A DNA stretch of 64,000 bases from Muriicola marianensis (GCF_014638095.1 NZ_BMFH01000002.1:186001-250000), one strand, 5' to 3'; shown: positions 52,537 through 62,179, numbered from the stretch's first letter. Notes: a model not told the origin generated them from the sequence alone. Made by a program: numbers and translations.

Positions 52537-54888
52537 ATGAGCAGTTCAACACAAACGATTACAACCAAAGTGCCGTTCGGGCAAAAAGTTGCCTTTGGGA
52601 TCGGCATGTTTGCCAATCAGATGTTTCCGGCCATTCTGGGTATTTTTATGGTGGTTCTTGTAGAGGACCTGGGATTTCCCGGTTGGATGTGGTCACTCAT
52701 CTATTTCTTTCCCAGGATTTTCGATTCTATCACAGACCCCATCATGGGCTTTATCTCGGATAATACCAAATCCAAATGGGGAAGGAGAAAACAGTATGTG
52801 CTCATAGGTGGCCTTATCATGGGGGTGGCCTTCATATTTATGTGGCAGCTCTATGCATCCGACACATTACAATATAATTTCTGGTATTTCTTTCTGTGGT
52901 CTATCGTATTCTATTTAGGGCTGACTTTTTTTAGCGTTCCCTACGTGGCCATGGGGTATGAGATGAGTGACGATTTTCACGAACGCACCGATATTATGGC
53001 CGTTGCTCAGTGGATCGGACAATGGGCGTGGGTGATTGCTCCCTGGTTCTGGGTGATCATGTACGATCCGGACTGGTTTCCCTCAGCTGATGTTGCCGTG
53101 AGAGAATTGGCCATCTGGGTTGCCATTCCCTGTGCCATTTGCGCCATGGTTCCTGCCATTTTTATCAGAAGCAAATCGACCCTTGACGAAGATTATGAAC
53201 CTCTGAATGCTGCCAACATCGTCAATAGCCTGAAGAAGATCCTCGATAGCTTTAAAGCAGCTTTCAGAATAGAACAGTTCAGGAGAATATGTATGGCCAC
53301 CTTCCTGATCTTTAACGCATTTAACACGGTTGCTGCCCTTACATTTTTTGTCGTTGTCTATAAATTATTTAACGGGGATGCTGATGCTTCCGGGATCTGG
53401 GTATCCTTATTTGGATGTCTGGGAGCATTGGGTACCACCTTTATCGTGATTCCCATAGTGGCCCGTATGGCAAGGGTTATGGGTAAGAAAAAGGCGTTTA
53501 TGCTCGCCCAGGGTATTTCAGTTGTTGGTTACATCATGTTGTACTTTCTTTTTGTACCAGGAAAACCCTGGCTGTATATTATTGGTCTTCCCTTCTTCTC
53601 ATTCGGGATAGGCAGTTTATTTACCATCATGATGTCTATGACCGCAGATGTCATAGATATTGATGAGCTGAATTCCGGGAAACGCAGAGAAGGTATTTTC
53701 GGGGCTATTTACTGGTGGATGGTCAAAGTTGGTTTTGCCATTGCCGGGGCGCTGAGCGGACTTATTATTGCCTTTGTAGGCTTCAATCCGGACCTCCCTA
53801 CCACAGAGCAGCAATCTGCTGTAGACGGCTTGCTGGCATTCTTTTGCTTCTTCCCCATGGTGGGTACCATAATCGCGATGCTTGTCATGAGGAAGTACGA
53901 CGTGACCGAGGCGCGGGCCAATGAGATCAGGGCGGAAATAGAGAAGCGTAAAAAACCCAAAAGCTCTTCTTCTTACTACGGTGGGAACAAGCTCTCCACT
54001 TTTGATACTCTAGGTCTGGAAATAGACCCGAGTACCGATTTGGATTTTACGAATATGTCTGATACCAGCGTGAGAAAGCAATTCCTGATCTCTCTCGAAA
54101 AAGGGATTCACGGCATGTGCTTCAGTCCGTATCGCGAAGGACAGGATATCGGGGATATACTTTCCGAAGAACAGATCCGAATCCGTATGGAGGTCGTGAA
54201 ACCCTATACAAAATGGGTGCGCTCCTTTTCCTGTACGGATGGAAACGAATATATCGCGAGAATTGCCAAGGAAAACGGACTCAGGACCATCGTCGGAGCG
54301 TGGATTGGTGAGGATATAGAGAAGAACGAGAGAGAGATCAGCAGCCTCATTAACCTGGCAAAAGACGGCCATGTCGATATCGCTGCGGTAGGTAATGAGG
54401 TTTTGCTCAGAAATGAATTGCCAAAAGAGGAGATCCTTCAGTATATTCGCCGCGTAAAAGAGGCTTTGCCGGATATCCCTGTGGGGTACGTCGATACCTA
54501 CTTCAGGTTTTATGAGCATCCGGATCTGGTAGATGCTTGTGATGTGATTATGGCCAATTGCTATCCTTTTTGGGAAGGGTGCAGTGTAGAGGAAGCTTCG
54601 AATTACCTTAAAAAGATGCATGCCCTTGCTGTGAAGGCAGCCGATGGAAAACCTGTCATCATTACAGAGACCGGATGGCCGGATAATGGAAATAACGTGA
54701 ATGAGGCAGTGCCTACAGCACTGAATGCGATGAAGTATTATATCAATCTTCAGGCTTGGGGGGAGAAATACAATACGGAATTATTCTATTTCTCTTCTTT
54801 TGATGAAGCCTGGAAGATACATCACGAAGGAGAAATTGGTGCCAGTTGGGGCATTTGGGATAAAAATGAACATTTGAAATACAGCTAA
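52537..54888 (+). CDS. GPH-type (MFS) sugar transporter fused to a C-terminal GH17 domain
   Basis: The ATG at 52537 was chosen; the longer frame overlaps GH30. Residues 1-455 form a 12-helix GPH/MelB-XynP-like symporter, with the loop motifs SITDPIMGFISDNTKSKWGRRK and SMTADVIDIDELNSGKRREG. A charged linker (456-504, EIEKRKKPKSSSS) leads to a GH17 barrel (505-783) with acid/base Glu621 in VGNEV and nucleophile Glu711 in TETGWP. Both termini of such carriers lie in the cytoplasm, so the enzyme would sit at the exit of the channel. The GH17 part closely resembles the separate GH17 that starts 3 bases downstream. No frameshift or stop separates the two parts. Confidence 0.88.
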   Translation: MSSSTQTITTKVPFGQKVAFGIGMFANQMFPAILGIFMVVLVEDLGFPGWMWSLIYFFPRIFDSITDPIMGFISDNTKSKWGRRKQYVLIGGLIMGVAFIFMWQLYASDTLQYNFWYFFLWSIVFYLGLTFFSVPYVAMGYEMSDDFHERTDIMAVAQWIGQWAWVIAPWFWVIMYDPDWFPSADVAVRELAIWVAIPCAICAMVPAIFIRSKSTLDEDYEPLNAANIVNSLKKILDSFKAAFRIEQFRRICMATFLIFNAFNTVAALTFFVVVYKLFNGDADASGIWVSLFGCLGALGTTFIVIPIVARMARVMGKKKAFMLAQGISVVGYIMLYFLFVPGKPWLYIIGLPFFSFGIGSLFTIMMSMTADVIDIDELNSGKRREGIFGAIYWWMVKVGFAIAGALSGLIIAFVGFNPDLPTTEQQSAVDGLLAFFCFFPMVGTIIAMLVMRKYDVTEARANEIRAEIEKRKKPKSSSSYYGGNKLSTFDTLGLEIDPSTDLDFTNMSDTSVRKQFLISLEKGIHGMCFSPYREGQDIGDILSEEQIRIRMEVVKPYTKWVRSFSCTDGNEYIARIAKENGLRTIVGAWIGEDIEKNEREISSLINLAKDGHVDIAAVGNEVLLRNELPKEEILQYIRRVKEALPDIPVGYVDTYFRFYEHPDLVDACDVIMANCYPFWEGCSVEEASNYLKKMHALAVKAADGKPVIITETGWPDNGNNVNEAVPTALNAMKYYINLQAWGEKYNTELFYFSSFDEAWKIHHEGEIGASWGIWDKNEHLKYS

Positions 54889-54890
54889 AC

Positions 54891-55793
54891 ATGTCAACGA
54901 GAAACATATCATCCAGAAAAGAGAAATATCTGGCCCTTGCGGCCCTGGATTACGCAGGAAAGACGACCAATGAGCTAAAGAAACTTTGCAGGAGCGTTTT
55001 GGATGAAGGGATGCACGGTCTTTGTTTCAGCCCATATCTGGAAGGGCAGAACCCTGGAGACCAGATCTCCGAGGACCAGATTCGCCGAAGAATGGAGATC
55101 ATCAGTCCCTACACGAAATGGATCCGATCCTTCTCTTGTACGGAAGGCAATGAGGCCATTCCGAGGATCGCCCGTGAATTTGGGATCAAGACCATGGTGG
55201 GAGCCTGGTTGGGCGACGACCCTGAGATCAATGCTCAGGAGGTGGAGAACCTGATCCAATTGGCCAACGAAGGTTATGTGGATATTGCTGCAGTGGGCAA
55301 TGAGGTGATGTTGAGGGGCGACCTTACGGAAGACGAATTGCTCCAAAAACTGGACCAGGTAAAAAAGGCCATTCCTGACGGAATTCCTGTCGGTTATGTG
55401 GACGCTTATTACGAATTTGCAGAACGTCCGAGGATTACAGAGGCGTGCGATGTAGTTCTTGCCAATTGTTATCCTTTCTGGGAAGGATGTGATCTGGATT
55501 ACTCTCTGCTTTATATGAAAGATATGTACAGGCGAGCCATCAATGCTGCACAGGGCAAGAAAGTGATCATATCTGAGACCGGATGGCCCTTTCAGGGAAC
55601 GAATCTGGAAGGCGCTTATCCCTCTTATGAGAACGCCCTCAAATACTTCATGAATACCCAGAAATGGGCCGCGGAGGAGGATATCGAAATCTTCTATTTC
55701 TCTTCCTTTGACGAGTCCTGGAAGGTTGGGGCTGAAGGGGACGTAGGTGCATTCTGGGGGTTGTGGGACAAGGATGAGCAACTCAAATTTTAA
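54891..55793 (+). CDS. Cytoplasmic GH17 beta-1,3-glucanase/transglycosylase
   Basis: The 300-residue protein has no signal peptide or lipobox. It has a complete GH17 active site: Glu138 in AVGNEV and Glu229 in ISETGWP. About half or more of its positions match the GH17 domain of the preceding fusion (shared GLCFSPY, SPYTKWIRSFSCT, ANCYPFWEGC, FYFSSFDESWK), so one arose from the other by tandem duplication. It begins 2 bases after the fusion stop. It probably processes imported laminari-oligosaccharides; whether it hydrolyses or transfers is open. Confidence 0.92.
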   Translation: MSTRNISSRKEKYLALAALDYAGKTTNELKKLCRSVLDEGMHGLCFSPYLEGQNPGDQISEDQIRRRMEIISPYTKWIRSFSCTEGNEAIPRIAREFGIKTMVGAWLGDDPEINAQEVENLIQLANEGYVDIAAVGNEVMLRGDLTEDELLQKLDQVKKAIPDGIPVGYVDAYYEFAERPRITEACDVVLANCYPFWEGCDLDYSLLYMKDMYRRAINAAQGKKVIISETGWPFQGTNLEGAYPSYENALKYFMNTQKWAAEEDIEIFYFSSFDESWKVGAEGDVGAFWGLWDKDEQLKF

Positions 55794-55833
55794 ACAGGGT
55801 TTACTCTGAACCTTATACCTGAACATTCTCATT

Positions 55834-55862
55834 AAAGGCCGGAGCCAGTAGCCGGTCTTTTT
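55834..55862 (+). terminator. Terminator after the GH17 gene
   Basis: AAGGCCGG and CCGGTCTT pair over eight positions with one G-T, and a short T run follows. It ends the GH3-to-GH17 unit. The sugar porter gene 75 bases on probably has its own promoter (a poor match, TACTTTCG, is at 55883-55890). Confidence 0.65.
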
Positions 55863-55936
55863 AACTATATTTATCTTCCTTGTACTTTCGGAAAGATGGG
55901 CAGGGATCAGAGCGATACGAACCTAAACACTAGAAA

Positions 55937-57478
55937 ATGAACCAGCCAGCCACAGTTATTAAGATGAACAAGTCCTATACTATCCTCATCAGCCTTATCG
56001 TGGCCCTGGGAGGATTTTTACTTGGTTTTGACAGTGCCGTGATCTCCGGAGCCGTCAGGGGGATTACCATTTATTTTGAGATGACGGAATGGATGCTGGG
56101 CTTTTCTGTGGGATGTGTGGTATTTGGGGCCATGGCGGGAAACCTGCTGGCAGGTCCGGTTGCAGACAGGTTCGGGCGGAAGAATACCCTTATTGTTGTA
56201 GCCGCCCTGTTCACGATTTCAGCCACCTGGTCTGCCCTGGCCACGGGATATACAGAGTTCATCATTGCACGTATTATCGGAGGTGTGGGGATCGGGGGTG
56301 CCATTCTCATAGCACCTGTATATATTGCTGAGATCGCCCCTCCAAAACTCAGAGGCAGCCTGGTTTCCTTTAACCAGTTGAATATTGTAATAGGGATATC
56401 CGTAGCTTATTTCTCTAACTACTTTCTGGTCAATGTAGGGGAGGAAAGCTGGAGGTGGATGCTGGGGGTAGAGGCTATACCCGCACTGATCTATTTTATC
56501 AGTCTCTGGACGGTGCCAAAGAGTCCGAGGTGGCTTATCCAGAAGCTCAACAAGGTAGAACTGGCGCGCAAGATCCTCCAAAAGATAGGGGGAGAGGAAT
56601 ACGCCGAGGTAACCATACAGGAAATACAGAGGGGGATTGACAAAAAAGAGGAAAAGGGTAAACTCAGGGATATCCTGGACAGCAAATACACGACTATCAT
56701 GATCATTGCTCTGGGGATTGCCTTCTTCCAGCAGATCACAGGGATCAACGCTATCTTTTACTACGCCCCCACGATCTTTGAACAAGCAGGCGGAAGCACG
56801 GATTCCTCCTTCCTTCAGGCTATTGTGGTCGGGCTTACCAACCTGGTCTTCACCCTGGTGGCTATCTGGCTGATAGATCGCCTGGGACGTAAACCCCTGC
56901 TCCTGATCGGTACTACCTGTATGACGATCGCCCTGCTGATGGCCACCTTTGCCTTCAACAATGCAACCTATGATTTTAACGAGGAGACCATCGCCAAGGT
57001 CGGGGATGATGAGATAAGAGCTGCTCTTGCAGGACTTGACGGGCAGTCATTTGACGGGCAGGCCGTATTGTTTTCGGCAGTTCAGCAGGAACTCAATGAA
57101 GAACAATTCCTAAATTTCAGAAGGAATGAGATCACGAACTTCATACAGATCAACGCATCTCTGGTCCTCATAGCCATTCTGTTGTACGTGGCCTCATTTG
57201 CCATATCCCTGGGACCGGTTATGTGGACGCTGATTTCCGAGATCTTCCCAAGCAAGATCAAGGGTATCGCGATCTCTGTAGTGGGCTTTTTCAACTCCCT
57301 GGTAAGTTTCTCGGTAACCCAGGTATTTCCCTGGGAACTCTCGAATTTGGGTCCGACCGTAACCTTTGCCCTCTATGCCCTGCTCTCGTTTATCGCCATC
57401 CTGTTTGTCTATAGGTTTGTCATCGAGACCAAAGGAAGAACACTGGAGGAGGTGGAAGAATTGCTCATCCGCAAGTAA
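55937..57478 (+). CDS. MFS sugar porter
   Basis: The 513-residue inner membrane protein has 12 helices and the sugar-porter signatures: GGFLLGFDSAVISG in the first helix, DRFGRK after helix 2, R..GG.GIGGA, VPKSPRW, FYYAPTIFE and IDRLGRKPLLL. It would import glucose or a short glucoside, probably with protons. An insertion of about 60 residues, mostly charged (~345-405), lies in the loop before helix 10 and should face the periplasm. The start may be the ATG at 55964 (MNKSYTI). The phosphorylase gene follows after 101 bases. Confidence 0.9.
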   Translation: MNQPATVIKMNKSYTILISLIVALGGFLLGFDSAVISGAVRGITIYFEMTEWMLGFSVGCVVFGAMAGNLLAGPVADRFGRKNTLIVVAALFTISATWSALATGYTEFIIARIIGGVGIGGAILIAPVYIAEIAPPKLRGSLVSFNQLNIVIGISVAYFSNYFLVNVGEESWRWMLGVEAIPALIYFISLWTVPKSPRWLIQKLNKVELARKILQKIGGEEYAEVTIQEIQRGIDKKEEKGKLRDILDSKYTTIMIIALGIAFFQQITGINAIFYYAPTIFEQAGGSTDSSFLQAIVVGLTNLVFTLVAIWLIDRLGRKPLLLIGTTCMTIALLMATFAFNNATYDFNEETIAKVGDDEIRAALAGLDGQSFDGQAVLFSAVQQELNEEQFLNFRRNEITNFIQINASLVLIAILLYVASFAISLGPVMWTLISEIFPSKIKGIAISVVGFFNSLVSFSVTQVFPWELSNLGPTVTFALYALLSFIAILFVYRFVIETKGRTLEEVEELLIRK

Positions 57479-57579
57479 ATAATATGTCCTTTATAAGTCC
57501 GGTAAGTAATTTAATTGCCTGCCGTTAACACAGAAGGAAACAACATTAAGAATAAATCAAAAAAGAAAGTAAAAGCAAC

Positions 57580-60500
57580 ATGAAGCAAAATATTCACGTA
57601 GGAAACAGTACGCTGAACTTTCAGGATAGAAAAGTAGAAGGAACTTTGGTCGTCATAGACGGCGAGACCTATTACAAGATCAGCAACTGCGACCAGATGC
57701 GTCCCTTCTTTATGAGTATAGTGAGCGATTCTAACCACTGGATGTTCCTATCCAGTAATGGCGGGCTTACTGCAGGCAGGAAAAATAGTGAATTTGCCTT
57801 GTTTCCTTACTATACAGATGACAAGATCACTGAATCTACTGAGATCACGGGAAGTAAGACTATTATCAGGGTTGTGACCCCTGAGGGGGATAAACTATGG
57901 GAACCCTTTTCCAGAAGATATGAAGGGATGTACAGGATTGAACGGAACCTGTTCAAAAATACCTTTGGGAACAAGGTTATTTTTGAGGAGATCAATGCAG
58001 ATCTGGGATTGGTTTTCCGCTACCATTGGAATTCGAGCAACCTCTATGGTTTTGTCAAAAAAGCCACTCTATTAAATACGGGGGGTGATAAAATACAGCT
58101 TAGCATCCTGGACGGATTACAAAATATCATTCCGTATGGGGTGAATGCCGACCTGCAGAATACGCGAAGCAATCTGGTGGATGCCTACAAGAGGAGTGAA
58201 CTCGTCCCACAGGCGGGGATAGGTATTTATGCCCTGAGTGCCATCATCGTCGACAAGGCCGAACCCAGTGAGGCACTTAAGGCAAATGTAGCCTGGTCTC
58301 TTGGGGTGTCGAATCCTACCTATCTGGTATCATCCCTGCAGGTCGACTCATTCAGGGAAGGAAAGGACCCAAGTCAGGAAGCGGATATCAAGGCAGAAAA
58401 AGGGGCGTATTTCCTTCATTTCCATACCTCCCTGGGTGCAGGGGAAGAGAAGGATTGGATGATTGTATCCAATGTCAATCAAAATGCCTCGGATGTAGCT
58501 TTGATCAAAAGGAAGCTTGAAAATCCGGAGGCACTTAAGGAAGAATTGCTTTCAGACGTGGCCTCAGGGACACAGAGGCTCAAGGTCCTCGCCGGGGCAG
58601 CCGATGCCTTTCAGTGCTCTCGGGATACCCTCCAGACCTCCAGGCATTATGCCAATGTCCTCTACAATATCATGAGAGGTGGGATTTTTGATAAAGACTA
58701 CCAGATTGAGAAAAGAGATTTTACTATATACTTAAGAAATGCGAACAAGGCTGTTCACGATCAATTCAAAGGAGATATCTCACAATTGCCGGAGGTTTTC
58801 GACCTGAAGATATTGAGGAAACTAGCCCTTGAAAAAGCACAACCCGATTTCCAGAGACTATGTCTGGAATACCTGCCACTGAAATTCAGCAGGAGGCATG
58901 GGGATCCCAGCAGACCCTGGAACCGTTTTTCTATCAACACCCAAAGTGAGGTAGATGGATCAAAGATCCTGGATTATGAAGGTAACTGGAGGGATATCTT
59001 TCAGAACTGGGAGGCCCTTGCCCATTCTTTCCCTGATTTTATAGACGGGATGATCCATAAATTCCTCAATGCCTCCACCTTTGATGGATATAACCCGTAT
59101 AGGGTGACCAAGAGCGGGTTCGACTGGGAAGTGATCGAACCTGATGATCCCTGGTCGTACATCGGCTATTGGGGAGACCATCAGATAATCTATCTCCTAA
59201 AATTCATCGAATTCATAGAGGATTATTTTCCTTCCCGATTGGCCGTGTATTGGGATAAGCCCATGTTTGTATACGCCAATGTACCATACAAGATCAAGAG
59301 TTATTACGACATTGTGGCCGATCCGAAGGACACCATCGTCTTCGATCATCAACTCCACAATGAGATAGAAGACCGCAGGAACAGGATGGGTGCAGACGGC
59401 ACATTGCTTTCCGGCCGGGACGGTAACATCGTCCGTGTAAACCTGGTCGAAAAATTGCTGGCCACGGTGCTTGCGAAGGTCTCCAATTTTATCCCGGAAG
59501 CCGGGATATGGTTGAACACCCAGCGCCCTGAATGGAATGATGCCAACAACGCCCTGGTCGGAAATGGGGTATCCATGGTGACCCTGTATTACCTGAGGAG
59601 ATTTCTGGTTAAATTCAGGGAAATCCTGGGAGTCGTGGAAAAGGACCAGGTAGAAGTATCAGAGGAACTGATCGTCTTTCTGACCAAAGTGGTGGCGACC
59701 CTGAAAAAGCACGAGACCATCTTAAAGAGGAGTTTTACTGATGCAGAACGTCTCCAGGTGATGGACGGATTAGGAATGGCCGGAAGTGATTACCGGGAAC
59801 AGATCTACAATTCAGGGTACAGCGGGAAGAAGGAGAAGGTCAGTAGAAAGGAAATACTTCATTTCACAGATTCCGTCCTGGCGTACCTTGAGCATTCCAT
59901 TGATGCCAACAAAAGGAAGGACCAGTTGTACCACTCCTATAATCTGATAAGCATTGAGGCGGGAAAAGGTGCAGCCGTTGATTACCTGAGTGTTATGCTC
60001 GAAGGCCAGGTTGCTGTCCTCAGTGCCGGATACCTGAATGCAGATGAGGTGCTTACACTCCTTGAGAATATGAGGAAGAGTGCGCTTTACAGAAAAGATC
60101 AGAACAGCTATATCCTTTATCCGAATAAGGATCTCCCGGGATTCATGGAAAAGAATGTGATCCCTGAATCTCTTGTAAAGTCTTCTGATCTTTTGAAAAA
60201 AATGCTGGATACAGGAGACAGGCAAATCCTCGAAAAAGACGTGGATGGTCAATGCCATTTTAACGGGAATTTCAATAATGCAAACGATCTGAAAAAGGCT
60301 CTCGATGACCTCAAGGGAGGCCCCTATGCTGAGCTTGTAAATTCAGAAAGACAGAAACTCCTCGATATTTTTGAGGAGGTCTTTGATCACAAATCCTTTA
60401 CGGGCAGGTCGGGCACCTTCTTCGGATACGAAGGTCTGGGATCCATCTACTGGCATATGGTCTCCAAATTGCTGCTGGCAGTGCTCGAATGCAGCAGAAG

Positions 60501-61053
60501 GGCCATGGCCGAAGGAGCACCCGATAAGGTAGTCAAAGGGCTTATGAAGCAGTACCATGAGATAAACGAGGGAATTGGGGTGCACAAATCTCCTGTATTA
60601 TACGGTGCCTTTCCAACCGATCCGTATTCCCACACTCCCGCAACTAAGGGGGCTCAACAGCCGGGAATGACCGGACAGGTAAAGGAAGATATCCTGAGCA
60701 GGCTGGCCGAAGTAGGGGTAAGCGTTCAAAACGGCAAGATCTCTTTCGGGACCGGACTCCTGGAAAAGGAAGAGATCCTTACCCAAGAGGCGACCTTTAC
60801 CTATATAAATCTCGAAGGAGAGGAAAAATCCATCACCCTCTCAGCAGGCAGCATGGGCTTCACCTATTGCCAGATCCCTGTTGTGTACACCTTTGGATCT
60901 TCTGAAGGTATACGCCTCCACAGAGAAGATGGTACTCAGGAAAATGTCTCCGGACTTACGCTGGATACGGGAATGAGTAATGAGATTTTCTTTCGAACCG
61001 GCGAAATCACTCGGATCGATGTGGCTCTCCGTTCGGACAAGGTGCCCATGTGA
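57580..61053 (+). CDS. GH149-like beta-1,3-glucan phosphorylase
   Basis: The 1157-residue protein has no signal peptide. An N-terminal beta-sandwich (residues ~10-330) carries the GH94-like stretch HWMFLSSNGGLTAGRKNSEFALFPYYTDD, and a long (alpha/alpha)6 barrel follows. Candidate catalytic acid Asp654 lies in QRPEWNDANNALVG, at the place of the GH94 acid in that clan. Length and motifs match GH149 beta-1,3-oligoglucan phosphorylases better than GH94; GH161 is the main alternative. The enzyme would use phosphate to release glucose 1-phosphate from imported oligosaccharides, saving one ATP per glucose. Its place after the sugar porter fits this. Confidence 0.85.
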   Translation: MKQNIHVGNSTLNFQDRKVEGTLVVIDGETYYKISNCDQMRPFFMSIVSDSNHWMFLSSNGGLTAGRKNSEFALFPYYTDDKITESTEITGSKTIIRVVTPEGDKLWEPFSRRYEGMYRIERNLFKNTFGNKVIFEEINADLGLVFRYHWNSSNLYGFVKKATLLNTGGDKIQLSILDGLQNIIPYGVNADLQNTRSNLVDAYKRSELVPQAGIGIYALSAIIVDKAEPSEALKANVAWSLGVSNPTYLVSSLQVDSFREGKDPSQEADIKAEKGAYFLHFHTSLGAGEEKDWMIVSNVNQNASDVALIKRKLENPEALKEELLSDVASGTQRLKVLAGAADAFQCSRDTLQTSRHYANVLYNIMRGGIFDKDYQIEKRDFTIYLRNANKAVHDQFKGDISQLPEVFDLKILRKLALEKAQPDFQRLCLEYLPLKFSRRHGDPSRPWNRFSINTQSEVDGSKILDYEGNWRDIFQNWEALAHSFPDFIDGMIHKFLNASTFDGYNPYRVTKSGFDWEVIEPDDPWSYIGYWGDHQIIYLLKFIEFIEDYFPSRLAVYWDKPMFVYANVPYKIKSYYDIVADPKDTIVFDHQLHNEIEDRRNRMGADGTLLSGRDGNIVRVNLVEKLLATVLAKVSNFIPEAGIWLNTQRPEWNDANNALVGNGVSMVTLYYLRRFLVKFREILGVVEKDQVEVSEELIVFLTKVVATLKKHETILKRSFTDAERLQVMDGLGMAGSDYREQIYNSGYSGKKEKVSRKEILHFTDSVLAYLEHSIDANKRKDQLYHSYNLISIEAGKGAAVDYLSVMLEGQVAVLSAGYLNADEVLTLLENMRKSALYRKDQNSYILYPNKDLPGFMEKNVIPESLVKSSDLLKKMLDTGDRQILEKDVDGQCHFNGNFNNANDLKKALDDLKGGPYAELVNSERQKLLDIFEEVFDHKSFTGRSGTFFGYEGLGSIYWHMVSKLLLAVLECSRRAMAEGAPDKVVKGLMKQYHEINEGIGVHKSPVLYGAFPTDPYSHTPATKGAQQPGMTGQVKEDILSRLAEVGVSVQNGKISFGTGLLEKEEILTQEATFTYINLEGEEKSITLSAGSMGFTYCQIPVVYTFGSSEGIRLHREDGTQENVSGLTLDTGMSNEIFFRTGEITRIDVALRSDKVPM

Positions 61054-61080
61054 TTCCCGGTATGACCTAAATTTATATAA

Positions 61081-61115
61081 ACAGGCTTCTCCTGCTTAAT
61101 GGGGAAGCCTGTCTT
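61081..61115. terminator. Shared terminator between converging genes
   Basis: ACAGGCTTC-TCC and GGGGAAGCCTGT form a stem of up to 12 pairs with an 8-base loop and a T-rich right flank. It overlaps the last codons of the leftward YeeE-like gene. Confidence 0.75.
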
Positions 61116-61509
61116 TTATAAGCCCGTAGAAAAAGGTGCCCAGGATCGCTCCCGCGATCACCAGCAACATACTCAGCACTCCGGTTCCCACAAGGATGTA
61201 CATGGGGCCGGGACAAGCTCCCGCCAGGGCCCAACCCAGGCCAAAAATAGTACCTCCTATGAGGTATCTCGCTATACTGCGATCCTTAGGTGGCAGGACA
61301 ATTGGTTGCCCCTCTATACTGTTGAGTTTTGATCTCTTGATCAGCCATACTCCGATGATTCCCACCACCACAGCTGAACCTATGATCCCGTACATATGGA
61401 AGGACTGGAATTGGAACATCTCATAGATCCTGTACCAGGATACAGCCTCGGACTTTACCAGTACGATCCCGAAAAAGATTCCTGTCAATAAGAATTTCAG
61501 TGATTTCAT
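61096..61509 (-). CDS. YeeE/YedE-family membrane protein, second half (DUF6691-like)
   Basis: The 137-residue protein has four membrane helices and the motif GLGWALAGACPGP, with the conserved Cys found in the YeeE/YedE (TsuA-type) family. The family imports thiosulfate or related sulfur compounds through a line of cysteines. It begins 4 bases inside the end of its partner at 61506. The pair together equal one full-length YeeE, so it is a split transporter. The sulfur role is inferred from family only. Confidence 0.88.
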   Translation of the reverse strand: MKSLKFLLTGIFFGIVLVKSEAVSWYRIYEMFQFQSFHMYGIIGSAVVVGIIGVWLIKRSKLNSIEGQPIVLPPKDRSIARYLIGGTIFGLGWALAGACPGPMYILVGTGVLSMLLVIAGAILGTFFYGLIKDRLPH

Positions 61510-62069
61510 GCGCTAAAAATTAAAGGGAATAAGACATGGATCATAAAGAGTCCGCCTATAAAAAAGCCTATCACGGCAACCAGGGAAGGCCATTGAAGGT
61601 TGCTCAGGCCGGTGATCGCGTGCCCGGAGGTGCACCCTCCGGCATAACGTGTCCCGAACCCTACTAAAAAGCCTGCACCTATAAGGATCATCAGTCCTTT
61701 TGGTGTCCATACGTTACCCCAATTGAATAATTCAGGAGGCAGTAGGGAAGCCCCGGCGTTATCAAATCCCAGGGTGCTGAGATCTTCAACTGTTTGGGAA
61801 TTCAGATCTATGAGTGAACCGTCTGAGAGGAAATTGACAGCGATAAACCCTCCTATGACGGCACCCAAAACCACCGTCAGATTCCATAGCTGGGATTTCC
61901 AGTCAAATTTAAAAAAAGAGGCGAAATTGTCAGCACCTCCAATGGTACAAAGGGTACGCAGATTGCTCGACATTCCAAATGTCTTGCCGAAATAGATCAG
62001 CGCGAGCATGACCAGCGCGATCAGAGGCCCTGAGACGTACCAGGGCCATGGTTGAAGTATGTAATCCAT
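61506..62069 (-). CDS. YeeE/YedE-family membrane protein, first half
   Basis: The start is the ATG at 62069 (MDYILQPWPW); the frame extends six codons further to a TTG. The 187-residue protein has about five membrane helices and the family motif GFLVGFGTRYAGGCTSGHAITGLSN with the conserved Cys. An extra-membrane loop of ~50 residues follows the third helix. It overlaps the second-half gene by 4 bases, which suggests coupled translation of a two-part sulfur-compound transporter. No rhodanese or sulfur dioxygenase gene is visible nearby. Confidence 0.88.
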   Translation of the reverse strand: MDYILQPWPWYVSGPLIALVMLALIYFGKTFGMSSNLRTLCTIGGADNFASFFKFDWKSQLWNLTVVLGAVIGGFIAVNFLSDGSLIDLNSQTVEDLSTLGFDNAGASLLPPELFNWGNVWTPKGLMILIGAGFLVGFGTRYAGGCTSGHAITGLSNLQWPSLVAVIGFFIGGLFMIHVLFPLIFSA

Positions 62070-62179
62070 GTGCAAAAGTTTATACAAAGATACGTGATGC
62101 CCTGCTCCGAAGTGTAATCAGGGTTACAAAGCTTTAAGATAATCAGCCTCCGGCCTCAACGCTATTTTTTCCTCTAAAC

